A stretch of DNA of 64,000 nucleotides from Azophilus sp965221465 (lineage in GTDB: Bacteria; Pseudomonadota; Gammaproteobacteria; Pseudomonadales; Azotimanducaceae). Both the position numbers and the translations under genes were made by a program. The notes beneath the pieces were generated by a model. The model made no database searches, was not told the DNA's origin, and saw only the letters and a list, made by a program, of their open reading frames with translations. Positions 8,144 through 16,797 of this stretch are shown one piece after another (the first letter of the stretch is position 1; every line of letters begins with the position of its first letter). The DNA is taken from positions 2,976,001 through 3,040,000 of the forward strand of contig OZ244892.1 of the NCBI GenBank assembly GCA_965221465.1. Direction: 5' to 3'.

Positions 8144-10924
8144 ATGCTATCGACACTATTCAAGGGCAGGAACCCGCTTGCTTCAGCACGAGCTGACAAA
8201 CGGCTCGGCGCCATCGAGGCGCTGACACCCGAAAAGGCAGAGAAACTTCGCGACCGGCTCGCCGATTGCGCGCGGCAGGATACAGACCGCCGCGTACGTC
8301 TGGCAGCGCTGGTCTGGGTGGACGACCGCGGCCTGCTCGAACGGCTGCTCGACGATGCAGACGTCGCCGATGCCGCTGCGGCGCGACTCGCCACCCTCGG
8401 CGCAAGCACCGATCACCCGGCGGTGCGCCGGGCACAAATGCGCGCGGCCACCTCGGCGCAGGCCGCGCTGGAAGCAGTGAGCGCGGCAACGACAGCGGAG
8501 GAAACCGCCGCTCTGTTCGTGAGTTGTCCCGGCGCGTTTCGCGAGACGTTGCTGCCCAGGGTGAGAGCATTCGGCGAATCCGGCCTGTCCGCCCTGGAGC
8601 GCGAGTCCCGCAATCGCGACAAGCAGGTCAACCGCATCGCCCGTGCCGAACTGGACGACCTGCGGGGGTCGAACCGCGCGGTAGAGGAACTTCGCGCCCG
8701 CGCCGAGGAACTCGAGGCCGCCCTCGCCCGCGAAAGCGCCGACGCCTCGCCGGCACGCAGCCACCAGTTGCAGCGCGCGCTGGCCGAATGCATCCGCGGC
8801 ATTCGCGACCGGGAGCCCACGCTGGCGCGCTACGGCCTGACAATCCCGAACCTGAACGAGTGGCAGGCCGCCGTCGATGCAGCGTCCGTATCGGAGGCCG
8901 GAGACGACGAAACCGCAACGACCACATCCAAGCCAGCCAACGAGAAATCGTCCGGCAACCGATTGCGGAGCTTCGATGCACTCGTCGCCGAACTCCGGGC
9001 TCTCGATGAGCGATTGCTCGCGGGGGAACCGCCGGCAGGCCTGAAACCCATGCACGACGAACTGGCCGGCGACTGGCTCGCCCAGGCCGACCGCGCCCAG
9101 CCCGACAACGACCAGAAAGCGCTCTTCGAAGCGGTGAGCCAACGCTACCGCGAATGGGTGGAAGGTGCAGACCGCTTGCAGAACACCCGGTTCCGGCAGG
9201 TCGAGATTCCGGCAGACGACGATAGCCTGCCCGAGGACCCCGAAGCCCTGCAGGCACTCTGGAAGCAGGAGCGCGAACTGGAGCGTGCCCGGGGCCAACT
9301 GCAACGGCAAATCGAGGCCGTTCACTGGCCAACCTGGGCATCCCTGCCCGAATCGCTGCAGTCCGCAAAAGACGCGGTTGCCCGCATCGATACGTTCTGC
9401 GCGCACCTCGCCAACTGTCGGAAGCGTCTCGAGGGCGAGTTGGCCAATGCCATCGAAAAAACCGTAGCCGGCGTCGAAGAGGGCCACCTGAAGCCGGCGC
9501 AATCCACCCTGGGCACGGCTCGCAAGCTGGCTCGGTCCCTGCCCGAGACTGTGGTGCGACCGCATCGAAAGGCGCTGCTTGCCGCGGCGGCCCGGGTGGA
9601 GGAATTGCAGGACTGGCAGGCATTCGCCACGTCTCCCAAACGCCAGGAATTGCTCGACAGCATGCAGGCCCTGGCCGAGCAGGAACCTGCCAATGCCAAG
9701 GACCAGGCAGACCGCATAAAAGCCCTGCGCGCCGAGTGGAATGCACTCGGCCCGATTTCAGGCCACGGCACCCGCTCGATGCACGCCCGGTTCAATCGCT
9801 ATGCGGAGCAGGCATTCGAGCCCTGCCGGGTGCATTTCAACGAGCAGGCCGAATTGCGCAAGCGCAACCTGGCCGAGTGCCGGCGCATCTGCGAGCAGCT
9901 CGAGGAATACCTCGACAACGTGGATTGGGCAAGCGCCGACATGCGCGCCGCCGAGCAGATCATGCGGGCCGCCCGGGACGAGTGGCGTGCCCATCACCCG
10001 GTAGACCGCCGGCATGCCAAGGAGATCGACGCCCGGTTCGAGGCATTGCAGGAACGCATTTTCGTTCAGGTGAAGAAGGTCTGGGATGCCAATCTTGCGG
10101 CCAAGCAGGCGATCGTGGAAACCGCACAGAAGCTGGCTTCCGGCGATGCCGGCCTGCCGGACAAGATCCGCGAAGCAAAAGCCCTGCAACGCCAATGGCG
10201 CGACGTGGGCATGACGCCACGCAAGCCCGACCAGAAACTCTGGCGCCAGTTCCGGGAACAATGCGACCTGATCTTCGAAGCCCGGGAATCCGACCGCAAA
10301 CAGGCCGACAGCGAGCGGGAATCGGCCATTGCCCAGGCAGAAGCCATCTGCGAAACGATGCAGCGGGAAGTTCGCGAGGCCAGTGCCGCAACCGCAGACC
10401 GAGCCACCTTGTCGCGGCTGCGAGCGGAACTGAATGCCATTCGGCTGCCCCAGCGCGTGGAACGCAGCCTGCACAGGCGATTCGACGACATTGCCCGCAG
10501 CTACAACCAGCTCATCCTGGCCGGCGAGATCGAGGAACAGTGCAAAGAACTCGAGCAGTTGAAGGCATGGGACATCGAGGTCAGCCGGGCGGAAGCCGAA
10601 GGCCGCGTTATCGATGCTCCGGCAGCCGATTTTGCCGATCGGCCTGCGACGGGCGCCGACGAACCGCTTCAGGCACTGCACCGCCTCACCCTCGAGGCGG
10701 AACTGCTGGCCGGCATCGAGTCGCCGCCGGCAGACCGGCAGCTACGGCTGGAAGTGCAGGTGGAAGCCCTGAATCAGAGCATGGGCCAACGCGCCGCCGA
10801 AAAGGAGCCCCGGGAACTCGCTGAAGCCTGGTGCCGCCTCGGGCCCAAAAGCAGCGCCAGCGACACCCTGCGCCAGCGCTTCTTCGACGCCGTGCTGAAG
10901 CTGGCGCGCCCGCACGACCGGTAG
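8144..10924 (+). CDS. DUF349 domain-containing protein
   Basis: A 926-residue, strongly charged, mostly helical protein. The second half carries at least three DUF349 units recognisable by their Trp-centred pattern, for example ALRAEWNALGPI, RAARDEWRAHHP and KALQRQWRDVGMTPRKPDQKLWRQF, each followed by a FxxxCxxxFE-like helix. The N-terminal part resembles HEAT-like helical repeats (LDDADVADAAAARLATLG). No signal or membrane segment is seen. Function of DUF349 proteins is not established. It is monocistronic, convergent with the symporter gene. Confidence 0.9.
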   Translation: MLSTLFKGRNPLASARADKRLGAIEALTPEKAEKLRDRLADCARQDTDRRVRLAALVWVDDRGLLERLLDDADVADAAAARLATLGASTDHPAVRRAQMRAATSAQAALEAVSAATTAEETAALFVSCPGAFRETLLPRVRAFGESGLSALERESRNRDKQVNRIARAELDDLRGSNRAVEELRARAEELEAALARESADASPARSHQLQRALAECIRGIRDREPTLARYGLTIPNLNEWQAAVDAASVSEAGDDETATTTSKPANEKSSGNRLRSFDALVAELRALDERLLAGEPPAGLKPMHDELAGDWLAQADRAQPDNDQKALFEAVSQRYREWVEGADRLQNTRFRQVEIPADDDSLPEDPEALQALWKQERELERARGQLQRQIEAVHWPTWASLPESLQSAKDAVARIDTFCAHLANCRKRLEGELANAIEKTVAGVEEGHLKPAQSTLGTARKLARSLPETVVRPHRKALLAAAARVEELQDWQAFATSPKRQELLDSMQALAEQEPANAKDQADRIKALRAEWNALGPISGHGTRSMHARFNRYAEQAFEPCRVHFNEQAELRKRNLAECRRICEQLEEYLDNVDWASADMRAAEQIMRAARDEWRAHHPVDRRHAKEIDARFEALQERIFVQVKKVWDANLAAKQAIVETAQKLASGDAGLPDKIREAKALQRQWRDVGMTPRKPDQKLWRQFREQCDLIFEARESDRKQADSERESAIAQAEAICETMQREVREASAATADRATLSRLRAELNAIRLPQRVERSLHRRFDDIARSYNQLILAGEIEEQCKELEQLKAWDIEVSRAEAEGRVIDAPAADFADRPATGADEPLQALHRLTLEAELLAGIESPPADRQLRLEVQVEALNQSMGQRAAEKEPRELAEAWCRLGPKSSASDTLRQRFFDAVLKLARPHDR

Positions 10925-10982
10925 CCCGAAAACCTCACCAGCTTCCTGCTGCGAACCTGCAGGGCGCAGCGTCTCGCCGGGA

Positions 10983-11031
10983 GAGAACCGGTGTGCGGTA
11001 AGTGCATACCGGTTCTCGGTGCCGGATCGAA
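10983..11031 (-). repeat. Partial copy of interspersed repeat family (copy A), forms a short hairpin
   Basis: A perfect 10-bp inverted repeat, GAGAACCGGT (10983-10992) and ACCGGTTCTC (11008-11017), with a 15-nt loop lies between two convergent genes and could terminate both. The minus strand of 11006-11031 matches 37472-37497 for 26 consecutive bases, so it is also a fragment of the repeat family seen at 23.5, 37.4 and 47.4 kb. Confidence 0.7.
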
Positions 11032-11069
11032 CGAACAGCATCTCGATGCCAGCGCCAGCGTACGGGCTG

Positions 11070-12389
11070 TCAGGCAGCGGCCGGTTCCGTCGCCTGCAAA
11101 CCCGGCAGTTGTTCGCCTTCCGTACGGGCCACCAGCGCTGTAATCGTCAGGTCGCTGGTAACGTTGACCGCGGTTCGGCACATGTCAAGGATCCGATCGA
11201 CGGCCAGGACGATTGCCAGCGCCTCCACTGGCAGGCCCACCGCCGGCAGAATCAGTGCGATGGCGACCAGGCTCGCCGCCGGTATGCCGGCAACGCCAAT
11301 GGAGGTGAGCAGGGCGAGCAGCACGACGATGAACTGTTCGGCAAATCCGAACTCGACGCCGGACACCAGCGCATACACCTGGGCAATGAAGATCACCACC
11401 ACGCACTCGTAGAGCGCCGTGCCGTCCATGTTGACCGTGGCGCCGAGGGGCAGCACGAAACCGGTAACGCGCTTGGAGACGCCGGCCTGCTCCGCGGCGT
11501 TCATGCTCACCGGCAGCGTCGCCGATGACGATGCGGTGGAGAATGCGGTCAATTGCGCCGGGACGACCTTGCCGTAATAGGCATAGGGTTTCACGCCCGC
11601 AAAGAGCCGCAGCAGCAGCGGCAGCCAGACCGCGAAGTGCACCGCCAGGGCCAGCAGAACCGTGACGAAAAAGAGACCCAGGGCTTCCAGTGCCGCAAAC
11701 CCCGACACGATGAGCGTCTTGCCCACCAGTGCAAATACGCCGATGGGCGCGAAACGCATGATCCACATGGTGATCATGATCATCACATCGTGGACGCCGA
11801 CCCAGAAATTCCGCAGAGTTTCACCCCCCGGCCCATCGAGCCGCGACAGGAAATAGCCGAACACCACACCGACGAAGATCAGCGCCAGCAACTGCACCTC
11901 CAGCGCCGCCTCGAAAATGTTCGACGGCACTGCCCGCGCGATCACGTCCACCAGGTCGGCGACGCCGCGCCCTTCCACCTTGCCCATGACCTGGGATGCG
12001 TCCGGCAGGGCGGCCGCGAGCGCCCGGGCTGCCTCGGTCTCCCCCGGAGCGATGACATTGACCATGATCAGGCCGGTGAGAATCGACAGGAGCCCCGTGG
12101 CCAGATAAAAGCCGAGGGTCTTGCCGCCGACGCGCCCGAACGCGCCCTGACTGGCCATGTTGCCCACCCCGACGATGATCGACGACAGGATGAGCGGCAC
12201 CACGACCATCTTCAGCGCATTCAGGAACAGGCCGCCGAAAAAGTCGAAAATGTCGAGCAGCGAGGCGCCCAACAGCATCGTGGATTCGTCTGCCAGCCAC
12301 CCGGCCAGGGCAGCCAGCACCAGGGCGATGGCGATCTGCCAATGCAGGGGCAGGCCGATGATTCTCGAGAAAAGGCCGGTTTCGCTCAC
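11070..12389 (-). CDS. Dicarboxylate/amino acid:cation symporter (DAACS family)
   Basis: A 439-residue inner-membrane transporter. It has about eight hydrophobic helices and the family's serine-rich hairpin SSSATLPVSMNAAE. The helix-7 signature ATVNMDGTALYE and the C-terminal DRILDMCRTAVNVTSD, which form the substrate and sodium site, are also present. It should import dicarboxylates or acidic/neutral amino acids with Na+ or H+; the exact substrate is not clear. The GTG at 12389 is selected because GGAGGT sits about 6 nt upstream. It stands alone, with a hairpin between it and the convergent DUF349 gene. Confidence 0.93.
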   Translation of the reverse strand: MSETGLFSRIIGLPLHWQIAIALVLAALAGWLADESTMLLGASLLDIFDFFGGLFLNALKMVVVPLILSSIIVGVGNMASQGAFGRVGGKTLGFYLATGLLSILTGLIMVNVIAPGETEAARALAAALPDASQVMGKVEGRGVADLVDVIARAVPSNIFEAALEVQLLALIFVGVVFGYFLSRLDGPGGETLRNFWVGVHDVMIMITMWIMRFAPIGVFALVGKTLIVSGFAALEALGLFFVTVLLALAVHFAVWLPLLLRLFAGVKPYAYYGKVVPAQLTAFSTASSSATLPVSMNAAEQAGVSKRVTGFVLPLGATVNMDGTALYECVVVIFIAQVYALVSGVEFGFAEQFIVVLLALLTSIGVAGIPAASLVAIALILPAVGLPVEALAIVLAVDRILDMCRTAVNVTSDLTITALVARTEGEQLPGLQATEPAAA

Positions 12390-12677
12390 GCTGACACCTC
12401 CCGGTTTCTGTCTGTGCAACGAACATGATGGTCGATGTGGGTGGCGTGCACAATGCCGCGCCGGTCGCCTGACGCATCTTCGATGAACGAGCCATGAGAT
12501 TCGACTGGCTGTCGGCGCGACGAGCGGGTGCGTTCGGTGGCGAGGGATATCCATTCCTGCACTGGACTACAAAGCCTGTCGGCGACGCTCCGGTGGCATT
12601 CCGTTCATTGGACAGGAATCCACGCTGCAGCCGCTGTGTATACTGCCAGGCGCCTTCTTTTCCTCGGCAAGGTAAAC

Positions 12678-13889
12678 GTGACCGGCCTCATCGGCATCCT
12701 TGTTCTGCCCGCGCTCGCCTGGCTCATTTCCACGCATCGACGGGGCATCGACTGGCGTACCGTCGGCGGCGCCTTTGCCCTGCAGGCCGCGTTCGGCGCC
12801 CTGGTACTTTACCTGCCAGCCGGCGAGGCAGCGCTTGCGGCACTGGCCCACGGCGTGGCGAGCCTGCTCGAGTTCAGCCGCGCCGGCAGCGAATTCGTTT
12901 TCGGAGAACTTGCCTCGGACGCATTCGGATTCGTCTTCGCCTTTCAGGTGCTGCCGATCATCGTTTTCTTCGCGGCGCTGATCTCGGTGCTCTATCACCT
13001 CGGCATCATGGGCTGGATCGTGCGGCTGATCGGCGGCCTGCTGCAGCGGGTTCTGGGCACGAGCCGCCCGGAATCGCTGAGCGCGGCCGCCAACATATTC
13101 GTCGGCCTGAACGAGGCGCCGTTGCTGGTGCGGCCCTTCGTGCCCACGATGACGGCTTCCGAACTGTTCGCCGTGATGACCGGCGGGCTCGCCACCATTG
13201 CCGGTTCGATCATGGGCGGCTATGCGGCCATGGGCATCGAGTTGAAGTACCTGATCGCCGCCTGTTTCATGGCGGCGCCCGGCGGGTTGATGATGGCCAA
13301 GATCGTCATGCCGGAGGTGGAAACCCCGAAAGACGACTTTCGCGACATCGACGTCGGCGCAGCCATGAAAAGCGTCAACCTGTTCGATGCCGCGGCTTCC
13401 GGCGCCCTGACCGGGCTTCGCATGGCTGCTGCGGTGGCGGCCATGCTGATCGCCTTCATCGGGCTGATCGCCCTGCTGAACGGACTCACCGGCTGGCTCG
13501 GCGGCTTCGCCGGCGTTCCCGACCTCACCATCGAGCAGATTCTGGGCTGGCTGTTCCGGCCGCTCGCCTGGGTTATCGGCATACCCTGGGCGGATGCGGG
13601 CCTGGTCGGCAGCTTCATCGGCCAGAAACTGATCGCCAACGAGTTCGTCGCCTACCTGGATTTCCTGCGCCACCGGGAAGAACTGGCCGCATCCACACAG
13701 GCCGTCGTCACCTTCGCACTCTGCGGCTTCGCCAACTTCGGTTCCGTCGCCATCCTGCTCGGAGGGCTCGGCGCCCTGGCCCCCGGCCGTCGCCAGGACA
13801 TCGCCCGTTTCGGGCTCAAGGCGCTGCTGGCGGCGAGCCTGGCCAACCTGATGAGCGCCGCGCTGGCGGGCGTATTCCTGGGCTTGTAG
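12678..13889 (+). CDS. NupC-type concentrative nucleoside transporter (CNT family)
   Basis: A 403-residue polytopic membrane protein with CNT-family organisation: N-terminal helices, the gate domain FAFQVLPIIVFFAAL, the conserved SAAANIFVGLNEAPLLVRP, GGLATIAGSIMGGY, the NFGSVAILLGG segment and the C-terminal ALLAASLANLMSAALAG. These are the residues that form the nucleoside and sodium/proton sites in NupC-like transporters. The start is a GTG at 12678 after GGCAAGGTAAAC, giving the usual hydrophobic N-terminus. It is divergent from the symporter gene across about 290 bp. Confidence 0.93.
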   Translation: MTGLIGILVLPALAWLISTHRRGIDWRTVGGAFALQAAFGALVLYLPAGEAALAALAHGVASLLEFSRAGSEFVFGELASDAFGFVFAFQVLPIIVFFAALISVLYHLGIMGWIVRLIGGLLQRVLGTSRPESLSAAANIFVGLNEAPLLVRPFVPTMTASELFAVMTGGLATIAGSIMGGYAAMGIELKYLIAACFMAAPGGLMMAKIVMPEVETPKDDFRDIDVGAAMKSVNLFDAAASGALTGLRMAAAVAAMLIAFIGLIALLNGLTGWLGGFAGVPDLTIEQILGWLFRPLAWVIGIPWADAGLVGSFIGQKLIANEFVAYLDFLRHREELAASTQAVVTFALCGFANFGSVAILLGGLGALAPGRRQDIARFGLKALLAASLANLMSAALAGVFLGL

Positions 13890-13958
13890 CCGCACCGGTT
13901 TCGGGAACCCGGAAGCAGCAGGATATCCCGCCGGTTTCCGTTGCAGGGGCCCCAGGCG

Positions 13959-14542
13959 TCAGGGCGAGCGTACGCGGACCTGGTCTGTCCCGCGGGGCAA
14001 TTCGAACACCATGCCCTCCACCGTCATTACCGTTTCACGGGGCTGGTCGCGCGCAAAGACCCGTTCGAACAGGATGTTGCCGGGGGCCGGGACGAAGTGG
14101 TACAGCGCCAGCATCCCGACCCCGGCGCTTTCCGCCAGAGCGGGCAGGTCCACAGCAGCCGCGTGATAGTCCTGAATGTCGAGCAAGACCTTGGCCTGCC
14201 GTGCCCTGCCGGCCTGCTCGGCGCCTGCCTGGAGCGCCCGGACAATCGGCAGCGACAGGGCATCGTGCAACAGCAGGTCGGCTCGCCGAGCGGCGTTGGC
14301 GAGGGATTCGGTGACCACGGTATCGCCGCTCACTACGACAGAGCGGCCACCGTAGTCGAACCGGTAGCCGTATGCCGGCTCGACCGGCGAATGATCCACT
14401 GCGAATGCCGTTATGCGGATGCCGCGGCGGTCGTCACCCGGGCCAGCAACAGATCCTGACCCATTCGGGTACCCAGCAAGAACCACCCGACCGCGCCAAG
14501 CAGCACCGCCAGGACGACGATGAACCGCAAAAGCACTCCCAC
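13959..14542 (-). pseudogene. MBL-fold hydrolase disrupted by internal deletion and frameshift
   Basis: Two pieces of one gene abut. From GTG 14542 a frame encodes a membrane/signal anchor (FIVVLAVLLGAVGWFLL, then GQDLLLARVTTAAASA) and stops at TAA. In another frame the remainder (14441-13959) encodes the C-terminal half of an MBL-fold hydrolase: RGIRITAFAVDHSPVEPAYG, VVVSGDTVVTE, LLLHDAL, DYHAAAVD, LALYHFVPAP. The central part with the HxHxDH zinc motif, some 130-150 residues in relatives, is missing. The deletion also shifted frame. The C-terminal fragment could still be translated from GTG 14486 but would lack zinc ligands. I call it a pseudogene. Confidence 0.8.
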
Positions 14543-14742
14543 GAGTTTCTCGCTTGCCGGTCGAGGTACGCTATCGTAACGCACGTTTACCGACGAAGAG
14601 AAAGTTTCCTATTATCAAAGAGTTACTCTGATCTGACGTATCGGACGACGTGGCTCGTCATTTGCGCCTACGGTCGGGGCGACAACGCGGGCGTCTTTCG
14701 GATAGCATCTTTTACTCGTGTCCGCCAATTTCGAGAACCGGC

Positions 14743-15375
14743 ATGGCAAAATTCGATAAACGCGAGACGGAAAAGCTGTCCGCAGCCTTGACAAGCTTGA
14801 CTAATGGGTTCAAGGCCAATCAATTGGCACGCGAACTCCTCAAGTCGAAGAGCGAAAGCCTACTTTGCGACAAATTAAGTGACCGCCTCAATGCTCTAGA
14901 AGACGAGCCCGACATCCGCGTGGTCCGCGAGTGGGAGAATGGCAAGCGAGAAGGTAATCGACAGCGAATAGACCTTGCATGGTTGCGCGGTGATCGCCCA
15001 GTAGCTCTGATTGAGGCGAAGGTGGCCAAGAGCTTCGATCTTGCAGTAGCCTCCGATCGTTGTTATCCATCCAAAGAATTACGAAAAGACATGGATAAGC
15101 TCCGCTCGATAGGATGCGGCAGCTCTCCGTACTTGTTGTTGTTTATAGTCCATAACCACGGGGTTCCCAAGAGTCCGCAAGGCTGCAACATTCCCTACAT
15201 GAAAGAGATGCGAAGACACGGGGTCATCCCGCAGAGCACGATTCAGGATGGCTTCGAGCGCATTCGTCAAAAGCTGGGTGAGGTGTCCGTATGTACAAGT
15301 GGTTGCTTCCCCGCCGGTATTGCCTTCGATGTGAAGGTAAGCGTTTACTTTTGGCTCCTGAGCTTTTCGCAATGA
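14743..15375 (+). CDS. Hypothetical protein with PD-(D/E)XK nuclease-like motif
   Basis: This 210-residue protein matches no family I can name. Residues 60-96 contain the pattern expected of a PD-(D/E)XK nuclease core: E64, then D77 in RIDLAWL, and E91-A-K93 in ALIEAKVAK on the next strand. A charged helical N-terminus precedes it, and the C-terminus has few clear features. Base composition is less GC-rich than the flanks, and the gene lies between a decayed hydrolase and a mobile element, which suggests recent acquisition. A role in defence or DNA restriction is possible but is inference from the motif and location only. The ATG at 14743 gives MAKFDKRETEKLS. Confidence 0.7.
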   Translation: MAKFDKRETEKLSAALTSLTNGFKANQLARELLKSKSESLLCDKLSDRLNALEDEPDIRVVREWENGKREGNRQRIDLAWLRGDRPVALIEAKVAKSFDLAVASDRCYPSKELRKDMDKLRSIGCGSSPYLLLFIVHNHGVPKSPQGCNIPYMKEMRRHGVIPQSTIQDGFERIRQKLGEVSVCTSGCFPAGIAFDVKVSVYFWLLSFSQ

Positions 15376-15513
15376 GGCAAAGACGAGCACCGTGCCTAGC
15401 TGTGAGTTTGTATCGATGATCCGAGCAAACAAGCCGAATAACGCAAATGTTTCCTGCAATCTGATACCGCCAGCAACCATTCTATCCATCCGAGCGGTCA
15501 ATAAATCTGGTAA

Positions 15514-15840
15514 CTACTCGTGCCCCTGCATCTGGTTTTCTGTAACGTGAGGGGTGATGTTTGGATTCAGGAGATGTGCGGCAGCCTTGCCGTCGAGCGC
15601 GATCTGAACGGCGCTCATGGGATTATATCCCTGTTGGCCCATGGACTGGATGTAGCTGGAGATTCCGCAGTAGGCGGCGGCATACCGTGTTGTGCGGAAG
15701 CAACCTGAGATTTTTTGCCTGACTTTGCTCATGCGGAGGTCGCGCTCGGCACTCACCTTGCCGCGCGCGCACAGCGCTTCGAAGCGCGACTTCAGGGCAT
15801 CGAACTCGGAACGCAGCGACGTCTTGTTTACCGTCGCCAT
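15514..15840 (-). pseudogene. IS66-type transposase, N- and C-termini fused by in-frame deletion
   Basis: The 108-residue frame joins an N-terminal coiled-coil start (SLRSEFDALKSRFEAL) directly to the C-terminal end of an IS66 TnpC-like transposase (ERDLRMSKVRQKISGCFRT, then SSYIQSMGQQGYNP). Full-length relatives are around 400-500 residues, so the whole catalytic DDE core has been removed while the reading frame survives. The start codon lies 3 nt after the methylase stop, so the two are arranged as one operon within the element. It cannot be an active transposase, but the conserved frame leaves open a DNA-binding role. Confidence 0.8.
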
Positions 15841-15843
15841 CGG

Positions 15844-16542
15844 CTATCCCGCCTCCACCGCCATCAACGCCGCCAGCACCGCCAGGCGCTCCGCCCGCGG
15901 CATCGCCCGGTAGCGCCGGCCCCAGGTCTCGGCCCGACGCTTGACCGTCTGGCGGTGCGTGAAGTTCCTGCCCGCGTACGACGCCCAGTGCACCCGGTCC
16001 GGCTCGAAATTGAACCAGACCTTCTCGGTGACCACCCCCGCCTGGTTCATCACCTGCAGCGCGACGCTGTGCCAGCCCGACAAATGCTCGTCGTAGAACG
16101 CCGACGGGTACCCCGACACCATCACCGCGCACGGCAGCGAGCGCAGCACGGCGAGCAGCGCCTCGTGGTCGGCGTCCTCGTAGTCGTGGCGGTAGCGCCG
16201 CGACGACTTGCGCGTACGCCGCAGGTACGGCGGGTCGCTGTAGACCAGTTCCGTGCCGTCGAACGGGAACGCCGCCAGAAACTCGTGACAGCACCCGTGC
16301 ACCAACTCCACCGGATACGCGCAACGAAATCTCGACAACGCCCGTTCGTCCAGATCGATGCCGATGTTGCGCAGCGCCCCCGGCTTGCGCTTCATGATCG
16401 CGCCGCCGCCCAGGTGCGTCTCGATGTAGGTGCTGTGCGGCGGCATCAGCGCGATCAGCGGTTGGCACAATCCCGCTGTCGCCTTCGAACCGAAATAAGC
16501 GTTGCCCATGCCCCGGCGCGCCGCTGAAAACAACCGCATCAT
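15844..16542 (-). CDS. DNA adenine methylase (D12/Dam-like class)
   Basis: A 232-residue methyltransferase with the N-terminal YFGSKATAGLCQPLI, a SAM-binding segment YIETHLGGGAIM followed by IGIDLDE, and the catalytic SDPPYLRR (DPPY) motif typical of N6-adenine methylases. It is short for the Dam family but appears complete. ATG 16542 is used; an inner ATG at 16509 (MGNAYFGSK) may be the real start, since conservation begins there. The gene lies inside 11-bp terminal inverted repeats with a collapsed IS66-type transposase 3 nt downstream, so it looks like a passenger. No restriction partner is seen beside it. Confidence 0.88.
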   Translation of the reverse strand: MMRLFSAARRGMGNAYFGSKATAGLCQPLIALMPPHSTYIETHLGGGAIMKRKPGALRNIGIDLDERALSRFRCAYPVELVHGCCHEFLAAFPFDGTELVYSDPPYLRRTRKSSRRYRHDYEDADHEALLAVLRSLPCAVMVSGYPSAFYDEHLSGWHSVALQVMNQAGVVTEKVWFNFEPDRVHWASYAGRNFTHRQTVKRRAETWGRRYRAMPRAERLAVLAALMAVEAG

Positions 16543-16670
16543 AGGAGCAGTCCGCTATGATGTCAAGCGGCGCGAAACGCTCCTTCAAAGGCCGAGAAAT
16601 TGTGCGAGGGAGGCGAGTAGTTACAATCGTGCTTAGCCATGATCGACTCCTTGATAGTCGTTGATGGTTA

Positions 16671-16704
16671 GCGGATGTGATGGGTGGCCGCCCATCATAT
16701 CCGC
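16671..16704. promoter_or_regulatory. Inverted repeat, hairpin near element end
   Basis: GCGGATGTGATGGG is followed after a 6-nt loop (TGGCCG) by CCCATCATATCCGC, a 14-bp stem with a single mismatch. It lies between the methylase element and the vapC stop. It could end transcription of vapBC, but no clear U-run follows. Confidence 0.45.
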
Positions 16705-16722
16705 GCTTTAGAATTTAAAGTG

Positions 16723-16740
16723 TCACCGAACGTTCGGTGA
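16723..16740. promoter_or_regulatory. Perfect 18-bp palindrome
   Basis: TCACCGAACGTTCGGTGA is a perfect palindrome with no loop. That form suits a dimeric repressor operator (TetR-like sites often look like this) better than a terminator. It sits 58 bp beyond the vapC stop, and no regulator gene of that type is adjacent. Confidence 0.4.
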
Positions 16741-16797
16741 TCAGTATTTTGCTTCGTTGTTGCAGTGTCTTCTCCTGGTCATTGTTGGGGGCGTTGT

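Larger units (their letters stand above)
15510..16624 (-). mobile_element. IS66-like element with 11-bp terminal inverted repeats and a methylase passenger
   Basis: The left end GTAACTACTCG (15510-15520) is repeated in perfect inverted form at 16614-16624, bounding 1115 bp. Inside are a DNA adenine methylase gene and a short transposase relic, both on the minus strand. The left end also resembles the end of the second IS66-type fragment at 19036-19045. No 8-bp target duplication is obvious (TAAATCTG against AATCGTGC), so the insertion may be old or recombined. Confidence 0.7.

Noticed and set aside
15079..15501. Minus-strand frame opposite the PD-(D/E)XK-like gene
   Set aside because: No ribosome site or family motif, and most of it lies across the plus-strand gene.
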